Positions 1 through 9,195 of a stretch of DNA of 64,000 bases are shown here, in pieces. Every line of letters begins with the position of its first letter. Position 1 is the stretch's first letter. This stretch comes from JBFHER01 sp041584055. GTDB taxonomy: Bacteria; Bacteroidota; Bacteroidia; Bacteroidales; UBA5342. A program made the position numbers and the translations under genes. Under the pieces are notes generated by a model. The model saw only the letters and a program-made list of their open reading frames with translations, did not search any database and had not been told where the DNA came from. The DNA is taken from the NCBI GenBank assembly GCA_041584055.1, contig JBFHER010000001.1, positions 1-64,000 on the forward strand, in the 5' to 3' direction.

Positions 1-1373
1 ATCAATGGGGGTTTGAAGGCTATGTTGTTTCGGACGCCAATGATATTGGGCGTTTGCATTACTTTATGAAAGTGGCTGAAACACCCGAAGATGCTGCGCT
101 TTTGGGGCTGAAGGCGGGTGTTGATGTGGATTTATATGCAGAAGATGCGTATGCTTTGTTACCTGAAATGGCTAAAAAAGACCCAACATTGATGAAATAC
201 ATTGATCGTTCGGTGAGACGTGTATTGCGCACAAAGTTTATTCTTGGGCTCTTTGATCAGCCGCATAATGATGTTGCTGAAGCCAGAAAATCAGTCCGTT
301 CTCAGAAGCATCTTGATTTGGCAAAAGCAGCCGATAGAGAATCCATCATCTTATTGAAGAATGAAAATACCCTGCCGCTTCGTGCTGCCGCTAAGATGAA
401 AGTCGCCCTTGTCGGACCTGTGTTGGATAAAAATACAAAAGCAGAATTTGAAGCCATAGTTGGTAAGAACGTGACATTTGTTGCAGAAAAAGGGTTTGAT
501 TTAACTGATGGTGTAAGAAGCATTCCCCGTGTCAATGATGAAGAGAAACAAAAAGCAGGAATACAAAAGATTTTAGCTAGTGCAGCGGATGCAAATGTAA
601 TTATATTGTTTGTCGGCGGGGATGAGTACACCTCAAAAGAAGCATATTTCAGCAGTGGCCTTGGAGACCGTGATAACATCGATCCAATTGGTTTACAAAA
701 TGAACTGGTAACAGCGCTTAAAAAAACAGGAAAACCACTTGTTATTGTGTTGAAACACCGTCGTACCTTGTCGATTGGTACTTTCTCAAAAAAAGCGGAT
801 GCGATCATTGACTGTTGGGATTTGAGCGAACAAGGGAATCTGGCCATCGCTGAGGTGCTTTTCGGTCATGTGAATCCCTCGGGAAAACTTCCTGTCACCG
901 TGCCTCGCTCTATTGGTCAGTTGCCATTCCACTACAGTCAGAAAGAAATCAACTACAAGAAGGGATATCTTTTTACGGAGAATGATCCGCTTTATCCATT
1001 TGGTTTTGGCTTGAGTTATACCACTTTTGAATATACTGATATGGCTCTGTCTGCAAAGACAATGCCTGTGGATGGCTCCTTACAGGCAACGGTTACTGTA
1101 AAAAATACGGGTGACTGCAAAGGAAAAGAGGTGGTTCAGTTGTACATTAAAGATTTATATGGCTCCGTGGTGCGTCCTGTTCAAGAACTGAAAGGGTTTA
1201 AGAAAATTGAACTGGTGCCGGGAGAGAGTCAAAAAGTGAGCTTCAATATTACACCCGAAATGCTTGCATTTACAGCCCTTGATATGACTAGAAAAGTAGA
1301 AAAGGGAACAATTGAAGTAAGAATTGGTAGCTCTTGTACCTCATTCAATGCCTTACAATTTATCGTAGAATAA
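1..1373 (+). CDS. Glycoside hydrolase family 3 (beta-glucosidase/xylosidase type), 5' end missing
   Basis: The reading frame is open from base 3 and enters from outside the window, so about 456 C-terminal residues are visible. The first codons encode GFEGYVVSDAND, the GH3 nucleophile motif, with the catalytic Asp at bases 33-35. After the end of the TIM barrel come the GH3 C-terminal alpha/beta sandwich (ILLKNENTLPL, VALVGP) and a fibronectin-III-like domain (FGFGLSYTTFEYTD and onward). The family releases terminal beta-linked glucose, xylose or related sugars. The region that normally holds the acid/base reads TSKEAYFSSGLGDRDNI, with about six extra residues compared with the GH3 at 9196-11343. 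The usual NGRPL motif is replaced by KHRRTLSI, so specificity may differ. The next gene starts two bases after the stop, so both are probably cotranscribed. The family call is firm; substrate is unknown. Confidence 0.93.
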   Translation, partial: QWGFEGYVVSDANDIGRLHYFMKVAETPEDAALLGLKAGVDVDLYAEDAYALLPEMAKKDPTLMKYIDRSVRRVLRTKFILGLFDQPHNDVAEARKSVRSQKHLDLAKAADRESIILLKNENTLPLRAAAKMKVALVGPVLDKNTKAEFEAIVGKNVTFVAEKGFDLTDGVRSIPRVNDEEKQKAGIQKILASAADANVIILFVGGDEYTSKEAYFSSGLGDRDNIDPIGLQNELVTALKKTGKPLVIVLKHRRTLSIGTFSKKADAIIDCWDLSEQGNLAIAEVLFGHVNPSGKLPVTVPRSIGQLPFHYSQKEINYKKGYLFTENDPLYPFGFGLSYTTFEYTDMALSAKTMPVDGSLQATVTVKNTGDCKGKEVVQLYIKDLYGSVVRPVQELKGFKKIELVPGESQKVSFNITPEMLAFTALDMTRKVEKGTIEVRIGSSCTSFNALQFIVE

Positions 1374-1375
1374 AT

Positions 1376-4300
1376 ATGAAGAAAGTTGTTTTTTATATAT
1401 GTGTTTTTCTGATATTGGGCTTTTGCAGACTGAATGGTCAAACCATGGAGCATCCGGTCATATGGATAACAGCTGATGAACGTGAGCATGTTTTGGAATT
1501 GATTGATACCTACCCTTGGGCACAAAGTATTGTGAGTAAGCTGCGCTCAACTGTGGATGCTAAAGTGAATTCACATGTAAACAATCCTGCAAGTATACTA
1601 AACACAATTCCTGCAATTCCTGCTGATGACAACCTCTCGGAGTCAGAAGCCATAAACACTGGAAATCATACGAAAATATTGCTGTATGCTTCCTATGCCG
1701 GGATGTTATATTACATCACTGAAGAAGAGAAGTATGCACAGTTTTCGGCGGACATTCTTTCATATTATATTGATGTTCTTGCCACCAGGACACCCCAGAC
1801 AACCACAATTTCCGGAAATTATTTTTACGATCCCCGTACGAGTTATGCACACTTTGCCATTGCTTACGATTTGGTCCATTGTTTTTTAACAACACCAGAA
1901 ACGCAAGTGTACAGAAAATCTACAGGGACCAGGGTTGATTTTGATAATTCAATCGCACAAACGGCGATTCGAAACATGGCAGTAAATGCCCTTCAGGAGT
2001 TTAGTGGTGATGACACCCATGGAAAAATAATATCCAACCATCCGGTGCTCAGAAGTCCGGGTGTGTTGTTCAGCATTCTTTGTGTGGAAGATGATGTGGA
2101 AAGGGAACGGTTGTTTTCTGTTTTCTGGGAAAAAGGAACGAATAAGCAAAATTCCTTCAAGAACACAATTTTACCAATGTTTGGAACCCAGGGTATATGG
2201 CCGGAATCAACCAGCTATAGTTTTATGCCCAATATTACAATGATTCTTAATGTCATTGATAGGATTAAACCGGAAATGAATGTAATAGAAGGTAATATGT
2301 CAATTTTAGATGGTAATTTTCTCTTTGATAATTTAAGATTACCAGACAGACGCTTCGTACGCTATGGTGATTCGAAGCGTAATACGGACGGGACAGAAGC
2401 TTTGTATCAAAACACCCTTTATATGGCCAGACGAAGAGGCTTTTTGGATTATGAACATAAGGCGATCGTTGCGTTGAAACAAACTTATGAAGCGACCGGT
2501 GCATACAATCCTTCGGTCTCAACGTCAACGTTTGATAATTATGATGCCTATAGAAATTTGTTTTGGGGAGTCCCAATTCCTGAAACCGTTGAGGATGAAA
2601 TCGATTTTCAAAAACCAACTGTTATCATTGAACATGCTGGCATTGCCCTTCAACGAAACTCGGTTAAAAATAGCAATCGCAGCTATGGGCTCACAGGCAT
2701 TATTGGTGGAGCTCATTACGTACACTCTCATGTTACAGGTATTTCCATGGAACTATACGGGTCAGGCTATGTGATGGGACCCGGAGGAGGATTGCCGCCG
2801 TCGTTGGCAGAAAGAAATTATCCTGAACATCGGGAGTATTTCATGCGACATGCAGGAAATAATACGGTCATTGTGAATGGCACTTCACATGGAAGACAAG
2901 AGGGGTCATGGTCGAGCAACAGTTACGTTTGGCAAAACACAGCAGTGAATGTAGCTTCTGAACCAAAACACCTTGAAGATCCAATTAATAAAAACTTTAG
3001 TTTTGCAACCCAATATCTGGCAGATCAGGTAAATAATTGCCAGCAGGAACGTACTCTAAGCATTGTTCGCACCAGTGAAACCAGTGCTTACTATTTTGAT
3101 ATGTTTCGTTCCAAATCCCTGGCAACAAATAATTTTCATGACTATGTTTATCATAATTTGGGTGATGATATGCACCTTTTTGATATAAATAATCAAGAGT
3201 TGGACGTAGCGGCTACCACCATGTATCAAAATGACATTGGGGATTTACGAAAGTCCCCGGGCTGGATTCATTTTGAAAATACAAACGTAAGCGAAACAAC
3301 GGATGAGGCTGTAAAAGTGCGTTTTGATTTAAATGAATCGGGTGTGTTTATGCACATGTTTGCTCCGGCCGGAGTGGATCGTCAATACACAAAGGCATTG
3401 GGGCCATCAACGCGTGAAGCTAAGGGGAGTTACATCAATAAAAAAACACAGATTGTTGCGATTCGGCAGCAGGGAGAGGCCTGGGAAAAGCCATATGTGT
3501 CTGTTTTTGAGCCTACACAATCTGTTTTTAGCAGTGTGAAATCTGTGACGCATTTGTACAATGGTGATGCTATCATCGGAGCAAGGGTGATGAGTGAAGT
3601 GGGGGACAAAACAATTGAAGACTTCATACTTTGCCTGCCAGCAGCCAATAGCAGTGCAACGCTTCCAAAATACGGGATCTCATTTACAGGTCGTTTTGCG
3701 GTGGTACGTTACGAACAAGATCTGGAAAAAGCATATACTACTCTCTACATTGGGGAAGGAGACAGTCTTTCGTATGGTGATTTTAAATTAATTCCTGATG
3801 CCAGCCGAAAAGGCGTACGCGTAAAAGAAGGTGAACCTTATTTTGGTCGGCAATTAATTTTTAAAAATATTAAAGACAAGGATGTGATCCCAAAAGGATC
3901 AAGTCTTAGCATAGAGGCCATTGTAGGTGAAGAATATACAGAAGTATCTTTATGGGTGAATGATACGATTGATATCGGCACGAAAACAACAGCTCCTTAC
4001 CTTTGGTCAGATCATCCTATATTAAACAACATGCAGGCAGATGAATATCGTTTTACGCTGATCGCCAAAGATGCAAATGGGGGTACAGAGCGTGAATCAA
4101 TTCTAGTTGAAACACCCGGTCAAAAACCTTATCCTGATCGTGATACACCTCACTCAATTCCCGGAAAGATTGAATTTGAAGATTATGACTTTGGTGGTGA
4201 GAATCTGGGCTACTTTGACAATTCTGAACAGAATCTGTCATTGTATACCTATAGGGATAGTGATTATGTTGATTTGGATCGCAACGGGACCATTATTTCA

Positions 4301-4867
4301 TCATTAGAAGCAGGAGAGTGGTTGGAATACACAGTGAATGTTGAGCAGGCAGGCATGTACATGCTAAGCGTGCGTCATCGCACCATCGCGGTGCCCAGTG
4401 TGAATGGATTCAGTGTGTTAGGACCAACAGTTGAAGATACCTTATTAAGCAATTGCCAGACCCTGTATACAGGAAGAAGCGCCTTTTATGAGGATGAAAT
4501 AGGGGAGCTTTTTCTTAATCCCGGGAAACAGGTGCTGCGTTTTTCGATTTTAGACGCTGGCTTCGACCTTGATTATATGGAATTAAAATGGATGAGTACC
4601 TCACGCATAAAAGATGTAACTGCCGGTGCACAAGGATTTACTGTTTTCCCAAATCCTGCAAATGATTGTGTTTACATTGATATAAAATATCCTGCAGGGC
4701 GACTTCATATCTATGATTTAAATGGAAAGTTGAAGAAAGAACTGCTAATAAACTATGGGGCTAATAAGGTTAGTATTGCAGAGTTTCCTGATGGGGTCTT
4801 ACTACTAAACCTTAGCGTTAATGATACCACCTTTAGGCATAAAATTGTAAAGCATAAAACCTTTTAA
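1376..4867 (+). CDS. Heparinase II/III-like (alginate lyase superfamily) protein with CBM6-like and T9SS sorting domains
   Basis: A 1163-residue secreted protein, probably a polysaccharide lyase acting on a uronic-acid-containing glycan outside the cell. The ATG at 1376 is chosen because it follows the GH3 stop by two bases and gives a clean signal peptide (MKKVVFYICVFLILGFC...). Residues about 25-430 look like an alpha-toroid, followed by a heparinase II/III-type beta-sheet domain with GGAHYVHSH (H447, H450, H452). SNHPV (H222) and STSYSF (Y281) are candidate catalytic His/Tyr by analogy with heparinase II. Residues about 925-1065 resemble CBM6 (IEFEDYD, GEWLEYTVNV, LDYMELK). The last 75 or so residues are a type A T9SS tail (VFPNPANDCVYI ... 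IAEFPDG). I cannot assign a PL family. With the protein at 35905 it is the main candidate for the depolymerising lyase of the locus. Confidence 0.85.
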   Translation: MKKVVFYICVFLILGFCRLNGQTMEHPVIWITADEREHVLELIDTYPWAQSIVSKLRSTVDAKVNSHVNNPASILNTIPAIPADDNLSESEAINTGNHTKILLYASYAGMLYYITEEEKYAQFSADILSYYIDVLATRTPQTTTISGNYFYDPRTSYAHFAIAYDLVHCFLTTPETQVYRKSTGTRVDFDNSIAQTAIRNMAVNALQEFSGDDTHGKIISNHPVLRSPGVLFSILCVEDDVERERLFSVFWEKGTNKQNSFKNTILPMFGTQGIWPESTSYSFMPNITMILNVIDRIKPEMNVIEGNMSILDGNFLFDNLRLPDRRFVRYGDSKRNTDGTEALYQNTLYMARRRGFLDYEHKAIVALKQTYEATGAYNPSVSTSTFDNYDAYRNLFWGVPIPETVEDEIDFQKPTVIIEHAGIALQRNSVKNSNRSYGLTGIIGGAHYVHSHVTGISMELYGSGYVMGPGGGLPPSLAERNYPEHREYFMRHAGNNTVIVNGTSHGRQEGSWSSNSYVWQNTAVNVASEPKHLEDPINKNFSFATQYLADQVNNCQQERTLSIVRTSETSAYYFDMFRSKSLATNNFHDYVYHNLGDDMHLFDINNQELDVAATTMYQNDIGDLRKSPGWIHFENTNVSETTDEAVKVRFDLNESGVFMHMFAPAGVDRQYTKALGPSTREAKGSYINKKTQIVAIRQQGEAWEKPYVSVFEPTQSVFSSVKSVTHLYNGDAIIGARVMSEVGDKTIEDFILCLPAANSSATLPKYGISFTGRFAVVRYEQDLEKAYTTLYIGEGDSLSYGDFKLIPDASRKGVRVKEGEPYFGRQLIFKNIKDKDVIPKGSSLSIEAIVGEEYTEVSLWVNDTIDIGTKTTAPYLWSDHPILNNMQADEYRFTLIAKDANGGTERESILVETPGQKPYPDRDTPHSIPGKIEFEDYDFGGENLGYFDNSEQNLSLYTYRDSDYVDLDRNGTIISSLEAGEWLEYTVNVEQAGMYMLSVRHRTIAVPSVNGFSVLGPTVEDTLLSNCQTLYTGRSAFYEDEIGELFLNPGKQVLRFSILDAGFDLDYMELKWMSTSRIKDVTAGAQGFTVFPNPANDCVYIDIKYPAGRLHIYDLNGKLKKELLINYGANKVSIAEFPDGVLLLNLSVNDTTFRHKIVKHKTF

Positions 4868-4883
4868 TTCAATGTTCCCTTCA

Positions 4884-4909
4884 GTACCATTTAAATACGT
4901 AAATGGTAC
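4884..4909. terminator. Perfect 10-bp inverted repeat between convergent genes
   Basis: GTACCATTTA and TAAATGGTAC pair perfectly around a six-base loop. It lies in the 50-base gap between the convergent heparinase-like and sensor genes. There is no good T-run directly after it on either strand, so a bidirectional terminator is plausible but not certain. Confidence 0.4.
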
Positions 4910-4917
4910 ATTCAAAT

Positions 4918-7900
4918 CTATTTTTCAATATTCTGCTTAAAGGCGGTGGGTGTTATTTCATATTTCTTTTTAAAGGAACGAATAAAATAAGACGTTGAGT
5001 TGAAGCCAACAATGATTGCAATTTCATCGATGTTGTATTCATCATTCTTTAATAAAACAACAGCTTTCTTTAATCTTACATCCCGAATAAATTCGGAAGG
5101 GCTCATGTTTACTGTTTTTTTAATTTTTCGTTGCAGTGAACTTCGGCTTATCCCAACTTGAGAGGCAAGTTCAGTAATTTCAAAGGATTGGTTTTGTAAA
5201 TTTTCTTCAACGATTTGTTCCGCCCTTTCGATAAATGTCAGGTTTGAACCTTTTGTTCCTGTAACTGATGCACTTTCTTGTTTATATTTTTTTCGAACCA
5301 ATTCGGCATTGTTTAAAACACTTTGGATTTTGGCAAAAAGAATGTCTTCGTCAACAGGTTTGGTTAAAAATGCATTTGCGCCTTTGTGCATGCTTTCTAT
5401 CCTAAACTTATTATCCCCTAAAGCTGTCATTAAAATGATGGGGATGTGGCTTAATTCCGAATTACTTCTTATTTGCTCGGTCAAAGTCATGCCATCCATT
5501 CCAGGCATTAAAACATCTGAAATAATTAAATCAGGCACTAATTCCGATGCAATCTCAAATGCCTGAGTCCCATTTTTTGCAGAAATAAGCTTGTACCTTG
5601 AAGACAACAAATTCTTATAGTAAACCCTGAGTTCGTTGTTGTCATCAGCAAATAAAATCACTGGCTTCTTTTTTGAAACAGACAAGAGCTCATCGTCCGT
5701 TGCTTCAGATGTTCTGTCAAAATATGTTTGTAAAATTATATTTTCCTTTTCAAATTTTGCTTGCGATTCAATCGGGATGTTGATGGTAAAAATTGTTTCT
5801 CTTCCCGGATCTGATTCTACCATGATGTTACCGTTGTGTAAACGTATGTATTCCTGGCATATGTGTAATCCAATTCCGGTGCCGGTTTCCATATTATCTG
5901 CATCTACAAAGAAACGTTCAAAGATGTTGTGTAAAATACTTGTCTTAATCCCTTTTCCATTGTCTTTAATTTTAATTTCAAGACCATCCCCTATGAACGC
6001 GTTGCCAGTTGAGAAAACATTGGCATAGTTTTCTTTTTCAAGTGTTTTTTTCTCGATGGAAAGTATAATTTGACCTTTTTCATCAGAGTATTTCAATGCA
6101 TTTGACAATATATTGTAAACAACCTTTTCAATCTTCTCCGCATCAACGTAAAGTTCAAACGTTTTAAATGATGAGTTGAAAATACAGTTGATTTCCTTTT
6201 CACTGATCTGAAACTCAAAACAATCATAAACTTGTTTACACAGTGAGATCAGGTCAACGTTCTCTCGTTTTAACTTGACATTGTTTATTTCAATCAACCG
6301 AAAATCCAGAATCTGATTCGTTAAACGCAATAACATCTCCGCATTGCGCTGCACAATTTTTAAGTTGTTAAAGGTTTGAGGTTCGTTCTTGTACTTTTTT
6401 ATCAAACTATTAATTGGAGAAATGATGAGCGTAAGTGGGGTCCTGAATTCGTGAGAAACATTCGTGAAAAACTTTACCTTTTCCGTGAATAAAATTTGGT
6501 TGTTAATTGATTTTTCCCTGAATCGCATTTCTCTGACACTGACAATTATTAGTCCTGAAAGAATAAAGAAATAAATCAGAAGGGCATACCAACTGAGCCA
6601 CAATGGAGGTTTGATCTTAATTTGAATCTCTTTTAATGGGGCAGTGCTTAAGCCATCATTATTTAAGAAACTGACTTGAAGAACGTAATTTCCGGGTGGA
6701 ATTTTGGTGAAAGCAATGCTTGAATTGTACGCTGTAATATTCCATTCATCTATGTAATTTAGTAAGCGGTATCTAAACTTGCTTTTTGCGTTTTTTATGT
6801 ATGTGTTGGCAACAAATCCAAGCGCAACTGAATTTTGATTGTAATTCAGTACAATTTTATCGATGGATGAGATTTGCGCAGAGTTTATATATTTAGGTTT
6901 TTGTTGGTCTATACTTTGATTGTTAATTTTAAGATGTGACAAAAATATTTCCGGTGCTGTTGTATTTGGTTGGACAATGGATGGATTGATGATATTGAAA
7001 CCATTTCCTCCTCCAAAAAAAAGATATCCCGCTTTACTCACAAAACCAGAATTGGGATGGTATTGCTGCCCTAGCAAACCATCAACTTTCGTAAAATTCT
7101 TCAATGTTTGCGTATCGTCGTAATAAGCATAAACACCATGATTTGATGTGAACCAAATGTTGTCTTCGTTGTCTCTGAGAATCGAATAAACCTCCCTGTC
7201 TTTTATTTCAGCGTTCAATTTGAACTTTTTAAAGGTTTTCGTTTTTGGATCAAAAATATCAATCCCTTTTCCCGCAGTACCGATCCAGATACTACCGAAT
7301 TTATCTTCCATTACCGTGTAGTTTGAATATGAGCTCAAACTGTTTTCTGTTTCTGATGGAAAGTAGTTTGTGAAATGGTTGTCATCTTTATATCGTACTG
7401 AAATACCATAGTCTGTTGTAAACCAAATATTGCCTTTTGAATCTTCAAATATTTGCCAAATTGCATTCGAACAAATAGCATCGGATGCTGTATTCTTCGG
7501 TTTGAAATTCTCAAAAGTGTTTTTTATTTCATCATAAAAAATAACACCATTGTTTCGGGTACCGATCCAGATTCCTTGTTCAGTTGCTAAAACGGATGAA
7601 AAAATACCGTCAATAGCGCCAATGCGTTTTACCTTATCTTTTTCTTTAACCCAAAGACCTTCATATAAGGTTGCAATCCATAATCGGTTTTTATAATCTG
7701 CTTTTATTGCTTTGATATATTGTACAGGAAAATCTTTTATTTTTTCATAGTTGTTGCTGCCGGGTATGTATTTGTGCAACCCATGGTTTTCACTTCCCAC
7801 AAGTATAGAACCATCTACATCTTCCGCAAAAGCTGAGATCACGCTATTCCATGAGGATGCATCTGTTGCAGTATTTTCAAAAAGGGGAAATTTATAATTC

Positions 7901-8886
7901 AAACTGTTATAATAGGCCAAACCACCTGACCAGGTTGCCACCCAAACACCATCAGTACGGTCAACAAGCAAATCAAAAACGCCTTTATGAGGAAGCCCGT
8001 TTCGTTTGTTTGGAACAATGTGCTGATTCCCTTCGGAACTTAGTATGGACAAGCCTTCCATTGTACCTATCCATACATCATGGTTTGAACGGACCACAAT
8101 TTTCTGGATGCGATTGCTCAATATATAGTTCTCCCCTTGAAGCTCTTTGTTATATAATTTGACCAGTTTTCCGTTTTGATTAATCACTTCGATCCCGTGA
8201 TCAATAAAACCGATCCAAATCTCATCGCCAATAAATGCAAGAGTGGAAACCACTCCGGAATTTGATTGATATAAAGGTTGAAAGTTGGTTAACAATGAAT
8301 CCCCTTTATAAACAGTACCATTGGCGCTTGCCACATAAACGTTCCCATTTTTGTCGCTATCAAAAAATCGAATTGGGTTTCCATCATCAACTGGCAACAC
8401 ATTGTTCAGTCTGCGCTCCGCAAGACTAAAACTATAGACTTGGCCATATATAAGGGTTAAATACTTGTCACTGTTTACCTGCTTCAATTGCAATGCCTGA
8501 AGCTGGGTAAAACTTTCTTTTTCGTTTGTGAAATTCAACCTTTCAAACGTATTTTGATCTTCATTAAAGATACAAATGTCATTGTCTGTGCAAATCCAAA
8601 AATTACCACTTCTATCTCTATACAATGATCTGATCTGTTGGGAGCGAGGAGCGTTTGGCTTTGAAAGGTCAAAATCAAACTTATTGATTTCTGTTGAATT
8701 GAAATGATACAAACCATTTCTGCAGCCAAACCAGATGAATCCATCTTTATCTTCTGCAATTTTATTAATTGCATTAAAAGTGATCCCTAAATCAGATGTT
8801 ACATTTTCAAAAATGTACTCAATGGCTTTCACGTTTGGGCTCACGCAAATAAACAGGCCAAGAATAAAGCTAAGGACTCCTTTCAC
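4918..8886 (-). CDS. Hybrid two-component system sensor/regulator (HTCS)
   Basis: A 1322-residue one-protein signalling system typical of Bacteroidota glycan loci. It probably senses oligosaccharides in the periplasm and activates the PUL. The start is a GTG that gives a signal peptide (MKGVLSFILGLFICVSPNVKA); no in-frame ATG lies close upstream. Order: two Reg_prop beta-propellers (repeats such as GFIWFGCRNGL, DVWIGTMEGL, GSIWIGTAGKGI), a Y_Y_Y domain (about 690-755), a transmembrane helix (about 760-785), HisKA with VSHEFRTP (H812), HATPase (DNGKGI, GTGIGLHICQEYI), a receiver domain with SDVLMPGMDG (phosphoacceptor D1124) and a C-terminal AraC-type helix-turn-helix (about 1215-1322). All key residues are present. 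It is transcribed towards the heparinase-like gene and away from the GH3 at 9196. Confidence 0.96.
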   Translation of the reverse strand: MKGVLSFILGLFICVSPNVKAIEYIFENVTSDLGITFNAINKIAEDKDGFIWFGCRNGLYHFNSTEINKFDFDLSKPNAPRSQQIRSLYRDRSGNFWICTDNDICIFNEDQNTFERLNFTNEKESFTQLQALQLKQVNSDKYLTLIYGQVYSFSLAERRLNNVLPVDDGNPIRFFDSDKNGNVYVASANGTVYKGDSLLTNFQPLYQSNSGVVSTLAFIGDEIWIGFIDHGIEVINQNGKLVKLYNKELQGENYILSNRIQKIVVRSNHDVWIGTMEGLSILSSEGNQHIVPNKRNGLPHKGVFDLLVDRTDGVWVATWSGGLAYYNSLNYKFPLFENTATDASSWNSVISAFAEDVDGSILVGSENHGLHKYIPGSNNYEKIKDFPVQYIKAIKADYKNRLWIATLYEGLWVKEKDKVKRIGAIDGIFSSVLATEQGIWIGTRNNGVIFYDEIKNTFENFKPKNTASDAICSNAIWQIFEDSKGNIWFTTDYGISVRYKDDNHFTNYFPSETENSLSSYSNYTVMEDKFGSIWIGTAGKGIDIFDPKTKTFKKFKLNAEIKDREVYSILRDNEDNIWFTSNHGVYAYYDDTQTLKNFTKVDGLLGQQYHPNSGFVSKAGYLFFGGGNGFNIINPSIVQPNTTAPEIFLSHLKINNQSIDQQKPKYINSAQISSIDKIVLNYNQNSVALGFVANTYIKNAKSKFRYRLLNYIDEWNITAYNSSIAFTKIPPGNYVLQVSFLNNDGLSTAPLKEIQIKIKPPLWLSWYALLIYFFILSGLIIVSVREMRFREKSINNQILFTEKVKFFTNVSHEFRTPLTLIISPINSLIKKYKNEPQTFNNLKIVQRNAEMLLRLTNQILDFRLIEINNVKLKRENVDLISLCKQVYDCFEFQISEKEINCIFNSSFKTFELYVDAEKIEKVVYNILSNALKYSDEKGQIILSIEKKTLEKENYANVFSTGNAFIGDGLEIKIKDNGKGIKTSILHNIFERFFVDADNMETGTGIGLHICQEYIRLHNGNIMVESDPGRETIFTINIPIESQAKFEKENIILQTYFDRTSEATDDELLSVSKKKPVILFADDNNELRVYYKNLLSSRYKLISAKNGTQAFEIASELVPDLIISDVLMPGMDGMTLTEQIRSNSELSHIPIILMTALGDNKFRIESMHKGANAFLTKPVDEDILFAKIQSVLNNAELVRKKYKQESASVTGTKGSNLTFIERAEQIVEENLQNQSFEITELASQVGISRSSLQRKIKKTVNMSPSEFIRDVRLKKAVVLLKNDEYNIDEIAIIVGFNSTSYFIRSFKKKYEITPTAFKQNIEK

Positions 8887-9195
8887 AATAATTACATTTA
8901 AAATTAAACAGAACTACTAAAATAAGCAATTTTTGAACAAATGCATCGCCTAATTTTTGTAATAGTTGTAAATGTACAATAAGAAAAGGACGTTTAAAAA
9001 GGCAAATTTAAAATTGTATTGAACAAATTAAGCGTTTTGAGACATGTCTTCAACTATGGGCAGATAGTTAAGAATAATGAATACATATTGGGATGCGATA
9101 CCTGAAGTTTCAACTAATATTGAACTTCGTTATGCATATAGCCATGCAATCGAAGTAAAGTTTGTCAGATTCGTTAAATTTTTAGTAGAAACATC
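8887..9195. promoter_or_regulatory. Divergent intergenic region between the sensor and the GH3 gene
   Basis: An AT-rich 309-base gap between divergent starts, so it should carry promoters for both. I see no exact Bacteroidota -7 element (TAnnTTTG). Near matches are TAAAGTTTG at about 9156-9164 on the plus strand and TGCATTTG on the minus strand. A 40-codon ORF (9077-9199) ends in a TGA that overlaps the GH3 ATG as ATGA. It could couple translation or be chance. Confidence 0.4.

Noticed and set aside
302..847. A 181-codon minus-strand open frame
   Set aside because: It lies wholly opposite the GH3 gene, whose motifs are intact, and its translation shows low-complexity Ser/Phe-rich sequence with no family marks.
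1334..1375. Upstream extension of the heparinase-like gene
   Set aside because: It overlaps the end of the GH3 gene, and the signal peptide begins cleanly at 1376.
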